Source: Planifilum fimeticola (GTDB lineage Bacteria > Bacillota > Bacilli > Thermoactinomycetales > DSM-44946). Taken from it: DNA of 57,347 bases. The DNA lies in NCBI RefSeq assembly GCF_003001905.1, contig NZ_PVNE01000026.1, positions 1 to 57,347 of the forward strand, in the 5' to 3' direction. Positions within the stretch are counted from its first letter, which is position 1; every line of letters starts with the position of its first letter. The translations under genes were made by a program, and so were the position numbers. Below, piece after piece: positions 46,103-54,395 of this stretch. The notes beneath the pieces were generated by a model. The model did not search any database. It was not told the DNA's origin and worked only from the letters and a program-made list of their open reading frames with translations.

Positions 46103-46182
46103 GCGGACCGTTGCTTTGCATCTTCGTTTTTCGTGAAGACGTCCCTTCTTCCCTGACGACCGCTTCCGGCAGGTGATGCTTC

Positions 46183-46980
46183 ATGACCCGGATCGCCAGT
46201 CCGGCTCTCGGCCAGTACGTGCCCGGCGATTCTCCGCTGCATCGGTTGGACCCCCGGACCAAGATTCTTTTCGTATCGGTGTATCTGCCCCTGGTTCTGC
46301 TGGCCGACAGCGCGGCGGATCTGGCGCTGCTTTCGGCGGTGGCCCTGGGGGGAGCGCTCCTCTCCCGGGTCTCGCCCGGCGTCTTGTACGGGACGCTCAA
46401 GCCGATCCTCTTTCTGATCGCCCTCACCGCCCTCTTCCACCTGGTGTTTACCCGAGAAGGCGGTGTGGTGTGGCAGGGAGGGCCTGTTGTTCTCCGGGAA
46501 GCGGGGGTGAAGCAGGCGGGTTGGACCGCTGCCCGCTTTTTCCTGATGGTCCTGACGGCATCGCTTCTCCCCTTGACCACCACCCCCCTCGCCCTGACCG
46601 ACGGCCTGGAAAGGCTGCTCGCCCCCTTGCGGCGGCTGGGGGTTCCCGTTCATGAACTGGCCTTGATGATGTCCATCACCCTCCGCTTTGTCCCCACCAT
46701 CTGGGAGGAGGCGGAGAAAATCCAGCTGGCCCAGCGGGCCAGGGGAGGCGGTCTGGATCGAGGGACTCTTTCCCGCCGGTTGAAAAACGCCGTTTCCCTC
46801 TTGATTCCCCTGTTTGTCTCGGCCATTCGTCGGGCGGAGGAGCTGGCCGTGTCGATGGAATCCCGCTGCTGGCGCGGGGGAATAGGGCGCACCCGGTTGC
46901 GGGAACTCCGCTTTACCCGGCTGGACGCGGCCCTGTTGGCGCTGCTGGCGGGGGGGGTTGCGGCGGTCTGGCTGCTGTAG
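46183..46980 (+). CDS. ecfT: ECF transporter transmembrane component T
   Basis: 265 aa with about five membrane helices. The N-terminus YVPGDSPLHRLDPRTKILF is the EcfT hallmark. Coupling helices carry AxR-type motifs including AQRARGGG (about 184-191) and ESRCWRGG near 226, which dock the ATPases. No substrate-binding S-component is next to it, so this is a group II module serving unlinked S-proteins. It precedes truA as in Bacillus. Confidence 0.95.
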   Translation: MTRIASPALGQYVPGDSPLHRLDPRTKILFVSVYLPLVLLADSAADLALLSAVALGGALLSRVSPGVLYGTLKPILFLIALTALFHLVFTREGGVVWQGGPVVLREAGVKQAGWTAARFFLMVLTASLLPLTTTPLALTDGLERLLAPLRRLGVPVHELALMMSITLRFVPTIWEEAEKIQLAQRARGGGLDRGTLSRRLKNAVSLLIPLFVSAIRRAEELAVSMESRCWRGGIGRTRLRELRFTRLDAALLALLAGGVAAVWLL

Positions 46981-47097
46981 GGGCGGATGGCTCGATCTTT
47001 CCGCTTTACCGGCCGGACCGGCGGAACGCGGTTTTCCGTGTACAAGGTGCGCGGGAGGGAAGCTCCTTCCTTCCCGCCGTTCAGGGAGGTGCGGAAA

Positions 47098-47850
47098 GTG
47101 CCGAGGCTGAAAATGATCGTCGCCTACGACGGGACCGACTTTTTCGGTTTCCAGCGCCAGCCGGACCGCCGGACGGTGCAGGGCGTGCTGGAAGAGGCGA
47201 TCTCCCGGATCTGCGGGCGTCCGGTCCAGGTGGTCGGAGCGGGGCGGACCGACGCGGGCGTGCACGCCCGGGGACAGGTGTGCCATTTTGACGCGTCCCA
47301 TCCGATGCCTCCGGACCGTTGGGCGCTCGTATTAAATCGAGTGCTGCCCCGGGATGTGGTCGTCCGCTCCGTCGAGGAGGCGCCGCCCCATTTTCACGCA
47401 CGGAAGGATGCCTGCTGGAAAACCTACCGCTATCTGATCGACACCCGGCCGGTTCCCGATGTCTTTACCCGGCGCTTCCGCCTCCATTTCCCCCTTTCCC
47501 TGGACGTAGAAGCGATGCGGCGGGCGGCCGCCCACCTGGAGGGGACCCACGACTTCACCTCCTTCTCCTCGGCGCGGTCGCCGGTGGAAAACCGCGTCCG
47601 CACGATTCACCGGTGCCGGGTGGAGAGGGACGGCCCTCTCTTCTCGGTGGAGGTCATCGGCAACGGCTTTCTGTACAACATGGTTCGGATCATCGCCGGC
47701 ACCCTGCTGGAGGTGGGCAGAGGAAAGCGCCTCCCGGAGGCGATCCCCGACATGATCCGGGCCAGAGACCGCGCCGTCGCGGGCAAAACGCTTCCTCCCG
47801 AGGGACTGACGATGGTTGAGGTGGGCTATGCTCCTTGGAAGGAAAGGTGA
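47098..47850 (+). CDS. truA: tRNA pseudouridine synthase A (positions 38-40)
   Basis: 250 aa (B. subtilis 247). It isomerises uridines in the anticodon stem-loop. Catalytic D52 lies in GAGRTDAGVHARGQ; YDGTDFFGFQRQ opens the fold and FLYNMVRIIAGTLLEVG is the C-terminal signature. GTG 47098 is 7 nt after AGGGAGGTG. A longer frame back to 46987 is not supported by an SD or the family N-terminus. Confidence 0.96.
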   Translation: MPRLKMIVAYDGTDFFGFQRQPDRRTVQGVLEEAISRICGRPVQVVGAGRTDAGVHARGQVCHFDASHPMPPDRWALVLNRVLPRDVVVRSVEEAPPHFHARKDACWKTYRYLIDTRPVPDVFTRRFRLHFPLSLDVEAMRRAAAHLEGTHDFTSFSSARSPVENRVRTIHRCRVERDGPLFSVEVIGNGFLYNMVRIIAGTLLEVGRGKRLPEAIPDMIRARDRAVAGKTLPPEGLTMVEVGYAPWKER

Positions 47851-47887
47851 GTCGACGTCGGCGACGGAGCGAAAATGCTTGATCTTC

Positions 47888-47916
47888 TTGACATCGCCCC
47901 TTTGATCGGATAAGAT
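47888..47916 (+). promoter_or_regulatory. SigA promoter of rplM-rpsI
   Basis: TTGACA at 47888-47893, a 17-bp spacer and TAAGAT at 47911-47916. The -10 is the same as that of the rplGB promoter. Confidence 0.8.
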
Positions 47917-47924
47917 GGATTTTG

Positions 47925-48012
47925 GTATTTTTCCACGATAGCCCCGGTGGAAACATTTCGGCGCGAAAAAAATCGGTGTTTCGAAGATACAGGTTGTTCC
48001 TGTGAAATGGCC
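47925..48012 (+). promoter_or_regulatory. L13 leader RNA
   Basis: A 7-bp stem pairs 47930-47936 with 47947-47953, and a second hairpin pairs 47989-47993 with 47999-48003. CATTTC (47954-47959) can pair with GAAATG (48004-48009) to close the structure over the SD region. Position and shape fit the known Firmicutes L13 leader, thought to mediate autogenous control by L13. No covariance search was run. Confidence 0.65.
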
Positions 48013-48036
48013 CCGCGAGGAAAGGGAGGGAAAACG

Positions 48037-48480
48037 ATGCGGACCACTTACATGGCCAAACCCGGCGAAGTGGAGCGCAAATGGTATGTGGTCGACGCCA
48101 AGGGAAAAACCCTCGGTCGGTTGGCCTCCGAAGTGGCGGCGCTCCTGCGCGGTAAACATAAGCCCCAGTTCACCCCCCACGTGGACACGGGAGATTTCGT
48201 CATCGTCATCAACGCCAAAGACGTGCAGCTGACCGGGAAGAAGCTTTCCAACAAGATTTACTATCGCCATTCCGGTTGGCCGGGCGGTTTGAAGATGACC
48301 AACGCAGCCGACATGCGCAATACGCGGCCGGAGCGGATGATCGAGTTGGCGGTGAAGGGGATGCTCCCCAAGACGAGCCTGGGACGCCGTCAGCTGCGGA
48401 AGCTGAAGGTGTATGCCGGCCCGGAACACCCCCATCAGGCGCAACAGCCTGAGGTGTGGGAACTGCGCGGATTGAAATAA
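48037..48480 (+). CDS. rplM: 50S ribosomal protein L13
   Basis: 147 aa. L13 acts early in 50S assembly. [51 protein letters not shown] and [18 protein letters not shown] are conserved. ATG 48037 follows AAGGGAGGGAAAACG; the open frame back to 47947 overlaps the leader and is rejected. Paired with rpsI 24 nt downstream. Confidence 0.98.
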   Translation: MRTTYMAKPGEVERKWYVVDAKGKTLGRLASEVAALLRGKHKPQFTPHVDTGDFVIVINAKDVQLTGKKLSNKIYYRHSGWPGGLKMTNAADMRNTRPERMIELAVKGMLPKTSLGRRQLRKLKVYAGPEHPHQAQQPEVWELRGLK

Positions 48481-48504
48481 TCGGGATAAGGAGGGAATCG
48501 GATC

Positions 48505-48897
48505 GTGGCCCAAGTCCAGTATTACGGAACGGGTCGGCGCAAGGAATCGGTCGCCCGCGTGCGGCTGGTTCCCGGGGATGGCCGGATCATCGTCAACGGT
48601 CGTGACCTGGACGAATACTTCGGCATGGAAACCCTGAAAGCGATCGTGCGCCAGCCGTTGGTGTTGACGGATACGGTGAACCGCTACGATGTGTTGGTGA
48701 ATGTGCACGGAGGCGGCTTCACCGGTCAGGCGGGAGCCATCCGCCACGGAATCGCCCGGGCGCTGTTGAAGGTGGATCCGGATCTGCGTCCGACGCTGAA
48801 GCGGGCCGGTTTCTTGACCCGCGACCCGCGGATGAAAGAGCGGAAAAAGTACGGTCTCAAAAAGGCCCGTCGCGCGCCCCAGTTCTCCAAACGGTAA
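48505..48897 (+). CDS. rpsI: 30S ribosomal protein S9
   Basis: 130 aa. The C-terminal tail [12 protein letters not shown] reaches the P-site tRNA, and its terminal K-R is intact. [16 protein letters not shown] and [19 protein letters not shown] are typical. GTG 48505 follows AAGGAGGGAATCG. A strong terminator ends the pair. Confidence 0.98.
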   Translation: MAQVQYYGTGRRKESVARVRLVPGDGRIIVNGRDLDEYFGMETLKAIVRQPLVLTDTVNRYDVLVNVHGGGFTGQAGAIRHGIARALLKVDPDLRPTLKRAGFLTRDPRMKERKKYGLKKARRAPQFSKR

Positions 48898-48905
48898 TTT
48901 GGACC

Positions 48906-48944
48906 ACAAAAATCCCCGCGAGCTTTGCGGGGATTTTTGTCTTT
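48906..48944 (+). terminator. Strong bidirectional terminator after rpsI
   Basis: A perfect 14-bp stem pairs 48906-48919 with 48927-48940, with A-run and T-run arms. It can also stop transcription from the minus-strand gene to its right. Confidence 0.93.
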
Positions 48945-49197
48945 CAACGGGGTTTTTGTGCCGCGGCCCCTGCGGGTGGGGAGCGCGAATGGTTACGGCA
49001 CTCCCTCCGGCGTGAGGGTCATTGACACGAAGTTTTCCGGATGCGCGCGGGAAAAGAATCCCCATTGCGACTTGGAGTCCGATCAAATCCTGTAAATCGG
49101 GAGGTGCGGTGTTTTTCGGCGACCCCTGCTGCATCGAGTCGGGGCGAACAATCGCGACTCCTTATACCGTCCACAGCCTGCCTTCATTTTTTCCGAC

Positions 49198-49512
49198 TCA
49201 TTTTACCCGGACGGCGGTCCCCGTGGCAATGCACATGATCATGCCGTCCCGGATGGTCTCAAAGTCCAGATCCACGCCGATCACCGCATTGCCGCCCATG
49301 GCTCGCGCCTCCTGAGCCATTTCCCGGAGGGCGATCTCCTTCGCATCGTTCAACTTGCTTTCGTAGGCGCCGCTTCGGCCGCCGATGACATCGGTGATCC
49401 CCGCCAGAAAATCGCGGACCACATTGGCCCCCATGATCGCCTGACCGCTGGCAACCCCGAGGTATTCCACGATTTCCTTCCCCTGAAGGGTGTTGGTGGT
49501 GGTGATGAGCAC
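49198..49512 (-). CDS. YbjQ-family (UPF0145, heavy-metal-binding domain) protein
   Basis: 104 aa. VLITTTNTLQGKEIVEYLG, VVRDFLAGITDVIGGRSGAYE and MGGNAVIGVDLDFETIRDGM match the pentameric YbjQ family, whose function is not established. GTG at 49512 is placed by AAAGGAGG at 49521-49528 (read on the minus strand). It is the first minus-strand gene of the window, inserted between rpsI and the ybaK-like gene. A possible promoter (TTGAAA at 49575-49580, TATATT at 49554-49559, minus strand, 15-bp spacer) lies upstream. Confidence 0.88.
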   Translation of the reverse strand: MLITTTNTLQGKEIVEYLGVASGQAIMGANVVRDFLAGITDVIGGRSGAYESKLNDAKEIALREMAQEARAMGGNAVIGVDLDFETIRDGMIMCIATGTAVRVK

Positions 49513-49681
49513 GGAGAATCCTCCTTTCGGGTGATAACAACCTCCCATATTTCAATATATCTCAAACCGGAGCGTTTCAACATGGCTTTGCGAAGGGTCT
49601 GTCCCCGCAGTCTCGGGGTATGATGCCCTCACCGTCCCGGCAAGACTATGGAGCAAAAGGGAAGAAGCGGGGCGGTGCCAA

Positions 49682-50146
49682 GTGGCGAAGATCATCTCCT
49701 TGGAATCGAGAAGGGCGGAGCATACGGAACGGCTGCGGCAGCAGGCCCTCGCCGGATTTCCCTGGAGCGAACTGATCGAGTATGTCCGGGTCATCCTGAA
49801 TCCCGTCACCTCCCATCTGCCCGTGAACAAGCGGTGGATGGTTGAGGAAAGCGTGTACCGACTCGCTTACGAGTCCTTTCTGCTGGGGATTCAGGCGAGT
49901 CGGAAAATCTATCGGGAAGCGCGGGACGGAACGGAGAAATCCCTGTGGAAGGAGAGAGTGGAGAAGGATTTCCGGGCCGAGGGGGATCGCTTGATCAGCC
50001 AGACGGCCCATGACTTTCAACTGTTTCAGATTCTGGACGAATGGCTCAGCCAATCGGTGATCGTCGTGATGGAGGATCTGATGCCCCGTTGGTTGACCCG
50101 CGGCGCGGAGTACGGCCTCCTGCTCCGGAAGCAGCGGAGGATTTGA
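49682..50146 (+). CDS. YbaK-like DUF2521 protein
   Basis: 154 aa (B. subtilis YbaK 147). Mostly helical, with LVESVYRLAYESFLLG-type sequence and a basic C-terminus (LLLRKQRRI). It keeps the Bacillus position just before cwlD; function unknown. GTG 49682 has only a weak SD (GCGGGGCGG). A TATGAT at 49619-49624 could be a -10, but no -35 is evident. Confidence 0.8.
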   Translation: MAKIISLESRRAEHTERLRQQALAGFPWSELIEYVRVILNPVTSHLPVNKRWMVEESVYRLAYESFLLGIQASRKIYREARDGTEKSLWKERVEKDFRAEGDRLISQTAHDFQLFQILDEWLSQSVIVVMEDLMPRWLTRGAEYGLLLRKQRRI

Positions 50147-50172
50147 CCGCCGTTCCGTCGGGGGTTTTCCCA

Positions 50173-50201
50173 CATAAAGGGGCGACTCGTCCCATATACA
50201 T
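50173..50201 (+). promoter_or_regulatory. Possible sporulation promoter of cwlD
   Basis: CATATACAT at 50193-50201 resembles SigE/SigG -10 elements, with ATAAA near 50174-50178 as a loose -35. Bacillus cwlD is transcribed in sporulation, but the match is weak and the -10 also forms part of a small palindrome. Confidence 0.3.
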
Positions 50202-50237
50202 GGAGCAGAACCATGTAGACGGGGGCGGCGATGAAAA

Positions 50238-51017
50238 ATGATCGGGTTATGGGATACGGTCAAGGAACATCGACGGAGGCTGTTGTGGGCGGGAGCGGTC
50301 GTTGCCGCGCTCGTGGCTTTGCTCCTGTGGTCCATTCCCCGGGAGTGGAGCCGGACCGCCTGGAACATGCCCTTGGCCGGCCGGGTGATCGTTCTCGACC
50401 CCGGTCACGGGGGCGTGGACGGAGGGGCCGTCAGCAAGACCGGGGTGGTGGAAAAGGAGGTGGCCCTGAGAATCGCCCTGCACCTCCGGGATTACCTTCA
50501 GGAGGCGGGTGCGCTGGTGGTCATGACCCGGGAGAGGGATACCGATCTGGCGGACAGCGGCACCCGGGGCCTGAGCCGGCGCAAGACCCAGGACCTGATG
50601 CAACGGGTGCGAATCGTCAAGGAAAGCGGCGCCGATGCCCTGGTCAGCATCCACCTCAACGCGATTCCCTCTCCCCGCTGGAAGGGGGCGCAAACCTTTT
50701 ACCACCCCGAAAGCGAAGAAAACAAAAAATTGGCCTCATTCATACAGGCGGAGCTGATTCGCAACCTGGGAAACACCAACCGGCTTCCCAAACAAAACGG
50801 GGACATTTTTATCCTGAATGCATCCCCGGTGCCTGCGGCGATGGTGGAGGTGGGGTTTTTGTCCAATCCGGAGGAAGCGGCCCGGCTGGGTGACGAGAAG
50901 TACCAGAAGAAACTGGCCGCGGCGATTTATTACGGGATTTTGCGATATTACACCGAAGAAAAACTTCCTCCGGAAATGAACGTTGGGGGATATGATATAA
51001 TAACAGGGAAGCACTGA
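50238..51017 (+). CDS. cwlD: Germination-specific N-acetylmuramoyl-L-alanine amidase
   Basis: 259 aa. An N-terminal membrane anchor (about 16-33) precedes the Amidase_3 domain. Zinc ligands H57 (LDPGHGG), E72 (EKEV) and H139 (SIHLNA) and catalytic E204 (VEVGFLSN) are all present. CwlD strips peptides from muramic acid so that muramic-delta-lactam forms in the spore cortex; GerD and PdaB-type genes lie nearby. ATG 50238 has only a G-rich weak SD. Confidence 0.94.
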   Translation: MIGLWDTVKEHRRRLLWAGAVVAALVALLLWSIPREWSRTAWNMPLAGRVIVLDPGHGGVDGGAVSKTGVVEKEVALRIALHLRDYLQEAGALVVMTRERDTDLADSGTRGLSRRKTQDLMQRVRIVKESGADALVSIHLNAIPSPRWKGAQTFYHPESEENKKLASFIQAELIRNLGNTNRLPKQNGDIFILNASPVPAAMVEVGFLSNPEEAARLGDEKYQKKLAAAIYYGILRYYTEEKLPPEMNVGGYDIITGKH

Positions 51018-51044
51018 AATGATGATCACACTGAGGTGTTCCCA

Positions 51045-52151
51045 ATGCTCACACAGGAAAAGATTTTGGATGCCCTCAGAGGAGTGAAGGATCCGGAGCT
51101 GAACATGAGCCTGGTGGAGCTCGGCATGATTCGCAACATCCGGATCGACGGCTCCCGGGTGTCTTTGGACGTGATTTTGACCATACAGGGTTGTCCGCTC
51201 AAGGTGAAGATTCAGGAGGATGTGGAGAAGGCGATCCGCGCTCTCGGCGCGGAGGAAGTGAATATCCGCTTCGGCTCGATGACGGATGAGGAGCGCGCCG
51301 CACTGTCGGCCAAGCTGCGGAAGCAACGCGCCGGCGCAGGTCCGGCGCCCAGACCCGGAGCTCCTCTCTCGCCGCTGTTGGCCGAGGACTCCAAAACCCA
51401 ATTTATCGCCGTGGCCAGCGGCAAGGGCGGGGTCGGCAAGTCCACCGTCACCGTCAACCTGGCGGTCGCTCTGGCCCGGGAAGGAAAAAAAGTGGGGATC
51501 ATCGACGCGGATATCTACGGTTTCAGCGTTCCCGACATGATGGGAATCGAACAGGGCCCCGTCGTGATCGACAAGACGATCCTTCCCGTCGAGCGGTTCG
51601 GGGTGAAGGTGATTTCGATGGCCTTCTTCGTCCGGGACAACGCCCCCGTGATCTGGCGCGGTCCGATGCTGGGCAAGATGCTGCGCAACTTCTTCACCGA
51701 AGTTCACTGGGACGAGCTCGACTACATGCTACTCGACCTGCCGCCGGGAACCGGTGACGTGGCCCTGGATGTTCACCAGCTCATCCCCCAGAGCAAGGAG
51801 ATCATCGTCACCACCCCCCATGCCACGGCCGCGTTCGTCGCCGCCCGGGCGGGAAATATGGCCCTTCACACCAAGCACGAGATCCTGGGCGTGGTGGAAA
51901 ACATGTCCTGGTATGCCTGCTCCGCCTGCGGAAACCGGGACTACGTCTTCGGCCGCGGCGGAGGCGAAAAGCTGGCCAAGGAGCTCGGAACGGAGCTGCT
52001 CGCCCAAATTCCCTTGGGCGCTCCGGACAACGACATGGACGATCCGGATTTCTCTCCCTCGGTATATGCCGCCGATACGGAGACGGGGCGCATCTATGCC
52101 GACTTGGCCCGCAGGGTCATTCAAAAGACCTCCGTGGAGGTCGGGAACTGA
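51045..52151 (+). CDS. salA: Mrp/NBP35 family P-loop ATPase (SalA-type)
   Basis: 368 aa. An N-terminal MIP18/DUF59 domain (about 1-80) is joined by an Ala/Pro linker (95-112) to a ParA-like ATPase with Walker A GKGGVGKST (126-134), ADIYGFSVPDMMG and PPGTGD. C292 and C295 (CSAC) could hold an Fe-S cluster between monomers. Mrp proteins carry Fe-S clusters; the B. subtilis orthologue SalA also acts in gene regulation. ATG 51045 is 7 nt after TGAGGTG; an in-frame GTG at 51036 overlaps that SD. Confidence 0.9.
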   Translation: MLTQEKILDALRGVKDPELNMSLVELGMIRNIRIDGSRVSLDVILTIQGCPLKVKIQEDVEKAIRALGAEEVNIRFGSMTDEERAALSAKLRKQRAGAGPAPRPGAPLSPLLAEDSKTQFIAVASGKGGVGKSTVTVNLAVALAREGKKVGIIDADIYGFSVPDMMGIEQGPVVIDKTILPVERFGVKVISMAFFVRDNAPVIWRGPMLGKMLRNFFTEVHWDELDYMLLDLPPGTGDVALDVHQLIPQSKEIIVTTPHATAAFVAARAGNMALHTKHEILGVVENMSWYACSACGNRDYVFGRGGGEKLAKELGTELLAQIPLGAPDNDMDDPDFSPSVYAADTETGRIYADLARRVIQKTSVEVGN

Positions 52152-52168
52152 GGATCCAGGCGCAAAGG

Positions 52169-52204
52169 AGCCGGCGAGGCACATGCCCGCCGGCTTTTCT
52201 TCTC
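52169..52204 (+). terminator. Terminator of the mrp/salA gene
   Basis: GCCGGCG (52170-52176) pairs with CGCCGGC (52188-52194), extended inside by GGC/GCC with a bulged A, and is followed by a T-rich run. It separates this gene from the convergent minus-strand gene. Confidence 0.82.
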
Positions 52205-52215
52205 TGAGGAGAAAA

Positions 52216-53253
52216 TCAGAAGGGAATCTCGTCCTTGGAGATTTCGATCGGCTTTCCGTCGTTTTCCTCCATCGGATCGGGAACCCGGGAGGTGGCCACT
52301 TCCTTCTTGGGAATCATCACTTCCTGCCAGGGTTTGAGCAGTCCGAGCTGGGTGAGGATCGTTTCCGCCCCGCAGTGCTCGCAATACCGGGCATCCCCCG
52401 GATTGATGCGGCCGCACCAGCCGTCGGAGCCGATCTGCTCGTCAAACCGGGACTGGTTGGTGCATTCGTTAAACAGGTAGATACCGCACATTTTGCAATA
52501 CTTTGCATCCTCGGAGAAATTTCGGTTTCCGCAACGGGGGCAAAACAGGAACCGGCCCTTCTCGTCCGTCTCCACGTAGGCGTGCTTTTGATTCATCGGT
52601 CTTCCCTCCGGATTCCGTTTTATCGTTCCCAGCAGGCCGTAATGCCCGTCGGGACTGGCACAGTGGGCCACCGGCTTCAGATATTCCGCGAACTGCCGCC
52701 TCATCCATTCCTCCGCCGCCCGGCAGGTTTCATCGTACCCTTTCAGGGCTTGCTCCCGCTCCTCCGCCACCGGATCGGGAATTTCGCACATAAAGCGGAT
52801 CGCTTCCCGCCGGGTCGTGTCGGCCGCCCGCAAAAGAGGCAGGGGGGCGAGCACCTCCGCCGCGAACCGTTCCGCTTCCCGGACGTGGATGGGGGATCGT
52901 TTCCGGAGGTTTCCGCCCTCCTCCGGAGCGTCCGCGTGTCCGAGCCGGATATGCCCCAGTTCGCGCAGGACGGTCCACCGGAGCAGCTCCTCGGGATGCG
53001 GCCCATCATCCAAGACGATGGTGAACCTCTTCTTTTCCCGGTGGACGAGAAGGACAGCGCCGCGCTCCCTATCCACCGATCGGGGATCGAAATGTTCGCT
53101 TTTGGCGATCCGGCGGGCGGGAATGATCCGGACTCCCAGCCGTTCGGCGAGGAGGAAGGGATCGACGGGCAGCCAGCGGATATCCGTTTCGCGGATCATT
53201 TGCCAGGCGTTGTCCAGGATGGTCTGGATTCGGGATTTTTCCGTCAACTCCAT
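52216..53253 (-). CDS. ImmA/IrrE-like protein with altered zinc motif and two C-terminal zinc ribbons
   Basis: 345 aa. Residues about 10-150 follow the ImmA/IrrE (COG2856) layout: VDPFLLAERLGVRIIPA, a strand, then VLRELGHIRLGH and EAERFAAEVLAPL. The usual HExxH reads R97-E-L-G-H101, so the first metal histidine is an arginine while E98 and H101 remain. The C-terminal part has one ribbon with C238, C241, C253, C256 and a second set C264, C280, C291, C294 (YCEHCG). ATG 53253 lies downstream of a TACAAT at 53282-53287 (minus strand), which excludes longer starts. Function unknown; possibly a degenerate protease or metal-dependent regulator. Confidence 0.72.
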   Translation of the reverse strand: MELTEKSRIQTILDNAWQMIRETDIRWLPVDPFLLAERLGVRIIPARRIAKSEHFDPRSVDRERGAVLLVHREKKRFTIVLDDGPHPEELLRWTVLRELGHIRLGHADAPEEGGNLRKRSPIHVREAERFAAEVLAPLPLLRAADTTRREAIRFMCEIPDPVAEEREQALKGYDETCRAAEEWMRRQFAEYLKPVAHCASPDGHYGLLGTIKRNPEGRPMNQKHAYVETDEKGRFLFCPRCGNRNFSEDAKYCKMCGIYLFNECTNQSRFDEQIGSDGWCGRINPGDARYCEHCGAETILTQLGLLKPWQEVMIPKKEVATSRVPDPMEENDGKPIEISKDEIPF

Positions 53254-53281
53254 GCGGCTGCCACACTCCCTCTTCCTCTCC

Positions 53282-53287
53282 ATTGTA
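53282..53287 (-). promoter_or_regulatory. Likely -10 element for the ImmA-like gene
   Basis: TACAAT on the minus strand, about 30 nt upstream of the chosen start. The expected -35 (TTCCCG, 53305-53310) is poor. Confidence 0.4.
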
Positions 53288-53559
53288 CACGCAATCGCTT
53301 CGGTCGGGAAAGTTCGCGGGCACGCCAGCGCCCTCGATGAAAAACAAGGAAAGACCATCCCCTTTTGCCCCCGGTCCCGGAAATAGGATTTCGCTCCGAT
53401 CGGCCCATACGGAAGCTAACTCCTCTTGCCGCTTACCCGGCCGGACTCGACCGCGCGATTGGAGGGGCGTGGGGGCGATGGAGTCGGCCGCCCGCGACGT
53501 GCGGTCGGCGGACAATCAAATGGGGGGATTCTTTTCAACCCTCTTCGGTTTGTGTGCGT

Positions 53560-53587
53560 AAAAAAGGACTCCCGGATCGGAGTCCTT
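53560..53587 (-). terminator. Terminator of gerD
   Basis: A perfect 9-bp stem pairs 53564-53572 with 53579-53587 on a 6-nt loop. The A-run at 53560-53565 becomes the U-tract on the minus strand, just past the gerD stop. Confidence 0.88.
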
Positions 53588-53597
53588 CACATTTTTC

Positions 53598-54218
53598 TCA
53601 CGCACTGTTGGTTCCTCCCTGTTGCTGTTCTTGGCCACCGCCCTCCTGAGACCCGCCGTCCTTTTTCTTTTTCTGTTCCGCTTTCTTCACCGCCTCTTCC
53701 AGGAGCTTCTCAAATTTCTTCTGGAAGGACGGGGTTTCCAGGGCCTCTTCCATCACCTTGGTCATCTCTTTGCGGTATTGACGGCTTTTCATCAGGTGGA
53801 GAAGGTTTTCCTCAAATTCCGGGTCCCGCAGGACATCCATCAGCAGTTTTTGGTACTCGGGATCCTTCATCAGCTGCTTCATCAGCTTTTCCTGTTCCTT
53901 GCGGGTCACTTCGGCCAAGTTTTTGGCCACTTCCCGTTTTTTGAGGATGTCTTCCAGTTGCTTTTTCGTCTTCGGATCCTGCATGGTCTTGGCGACGGCC
54001 TTTTCCACATCCCTGTCGGCGATGACCACTTCCCGCTTGAATTCCGGGTCCTTCATCATTTCCCGGATCGCCTTTTTCCCTTCGTTGGTCTGCAGGACGT
54101 CGACGACCATTTCCTTTATCTGCTGGTAATCCGGCCCCTGGCTTTCGGGGCGTTGGGCCGGATTGCTGCACGCGGTGGCAAGAATAAGGATCATAGCGGA
54201 GAGAAGGATGTTGCGCAT
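53598..54218 (-). CDS. gerD: Spore germination lipoprotein GerD
   Basis: 206 aa (B. subtilis 185). A lipoprotein signal ends in LATAC with C17 as lipid anchor. The mature protein is highly charged and helical, with repeated KDPEF/KDPEY/RDPEF units (MMKDPEFKRE, LMKDPEYQK, VLRDPEFEEN), consistent with the GerD helical-bundle trimer. The C-terminus is a Lys then Gly/Gln-rich tail. GerD clusters germinant receptors into the germinosome on the inner spore membrane. The start ATG 54218 has a weak GGGGG SD, and a SigG-like promoter lies upstream. Confidence 0.92.
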   Translation of the reverse strand: MRNILLSAMILILATACSNPAQRPESQGPDYQQIKEMVVDVLQTNEGKKAIREMMKDPEFKREVVIADRDVEKAVAKTMQDPKTKKQLEDILKKREVAKNLAEVTRKEQEKLMKQLMKDPEYQKLLMDVLRDPEFEENLLHLMKSRQYRKEMTKVMEEALETPSFQKKFEKLLEEAVKKAEQKKKKDGGSQEGGGQEQQQGGTNSA

Positions 54219-54292
54219 GGGAAGCCCCCGTTTCTTTATGAACTGAGCATGAGATTTGCTGTTGAGCATGTTTCGGATGCAAGCTTTACCCT

Positions 54293-54323
54293 TAATATGG
54301 GGAGGAGGGGGACGGTTTATGCC
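54293..54323 (-). promoter_or_regulatory. SigG-type promoter of gerD
   Basis: On the minus strand GGCATA (54318-54323) and CATATTA (54293-54299) are spaced 18 bp apart. They match the forespore SigG consensus TGnATA-N17/18-CATnnTA at all but one scored position. Bacillus gerD is SigG-dependent. Transcription would start near 54286. Confidence 0.6.
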
Positions 54324-54351
54324 GCACGCGCTGGCTTCCCGACAGGGGGTT

Positions 54352-54360
54352 TGATACAAT
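54352..54360 (+). promoter_or_regulatory. Extended -10 promoter of kbaA
   Basis: TGATACAAT at 54352-54360 is an extended -10. The -35 (near 54332-54337) is weak. It is divergent from the gerD promoter. Confidence 0.55.
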
Positions 54361-54395
54361 CAAAGGGACGGAAATACGATGGGGAGAGACCGAAG

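Noticed and set aside
53622-54395. Extended N-terminus of kbaA and the long upstream reading
   Set aside because: It is antisense to gerD; the KbaA family start and SD are at 54396.
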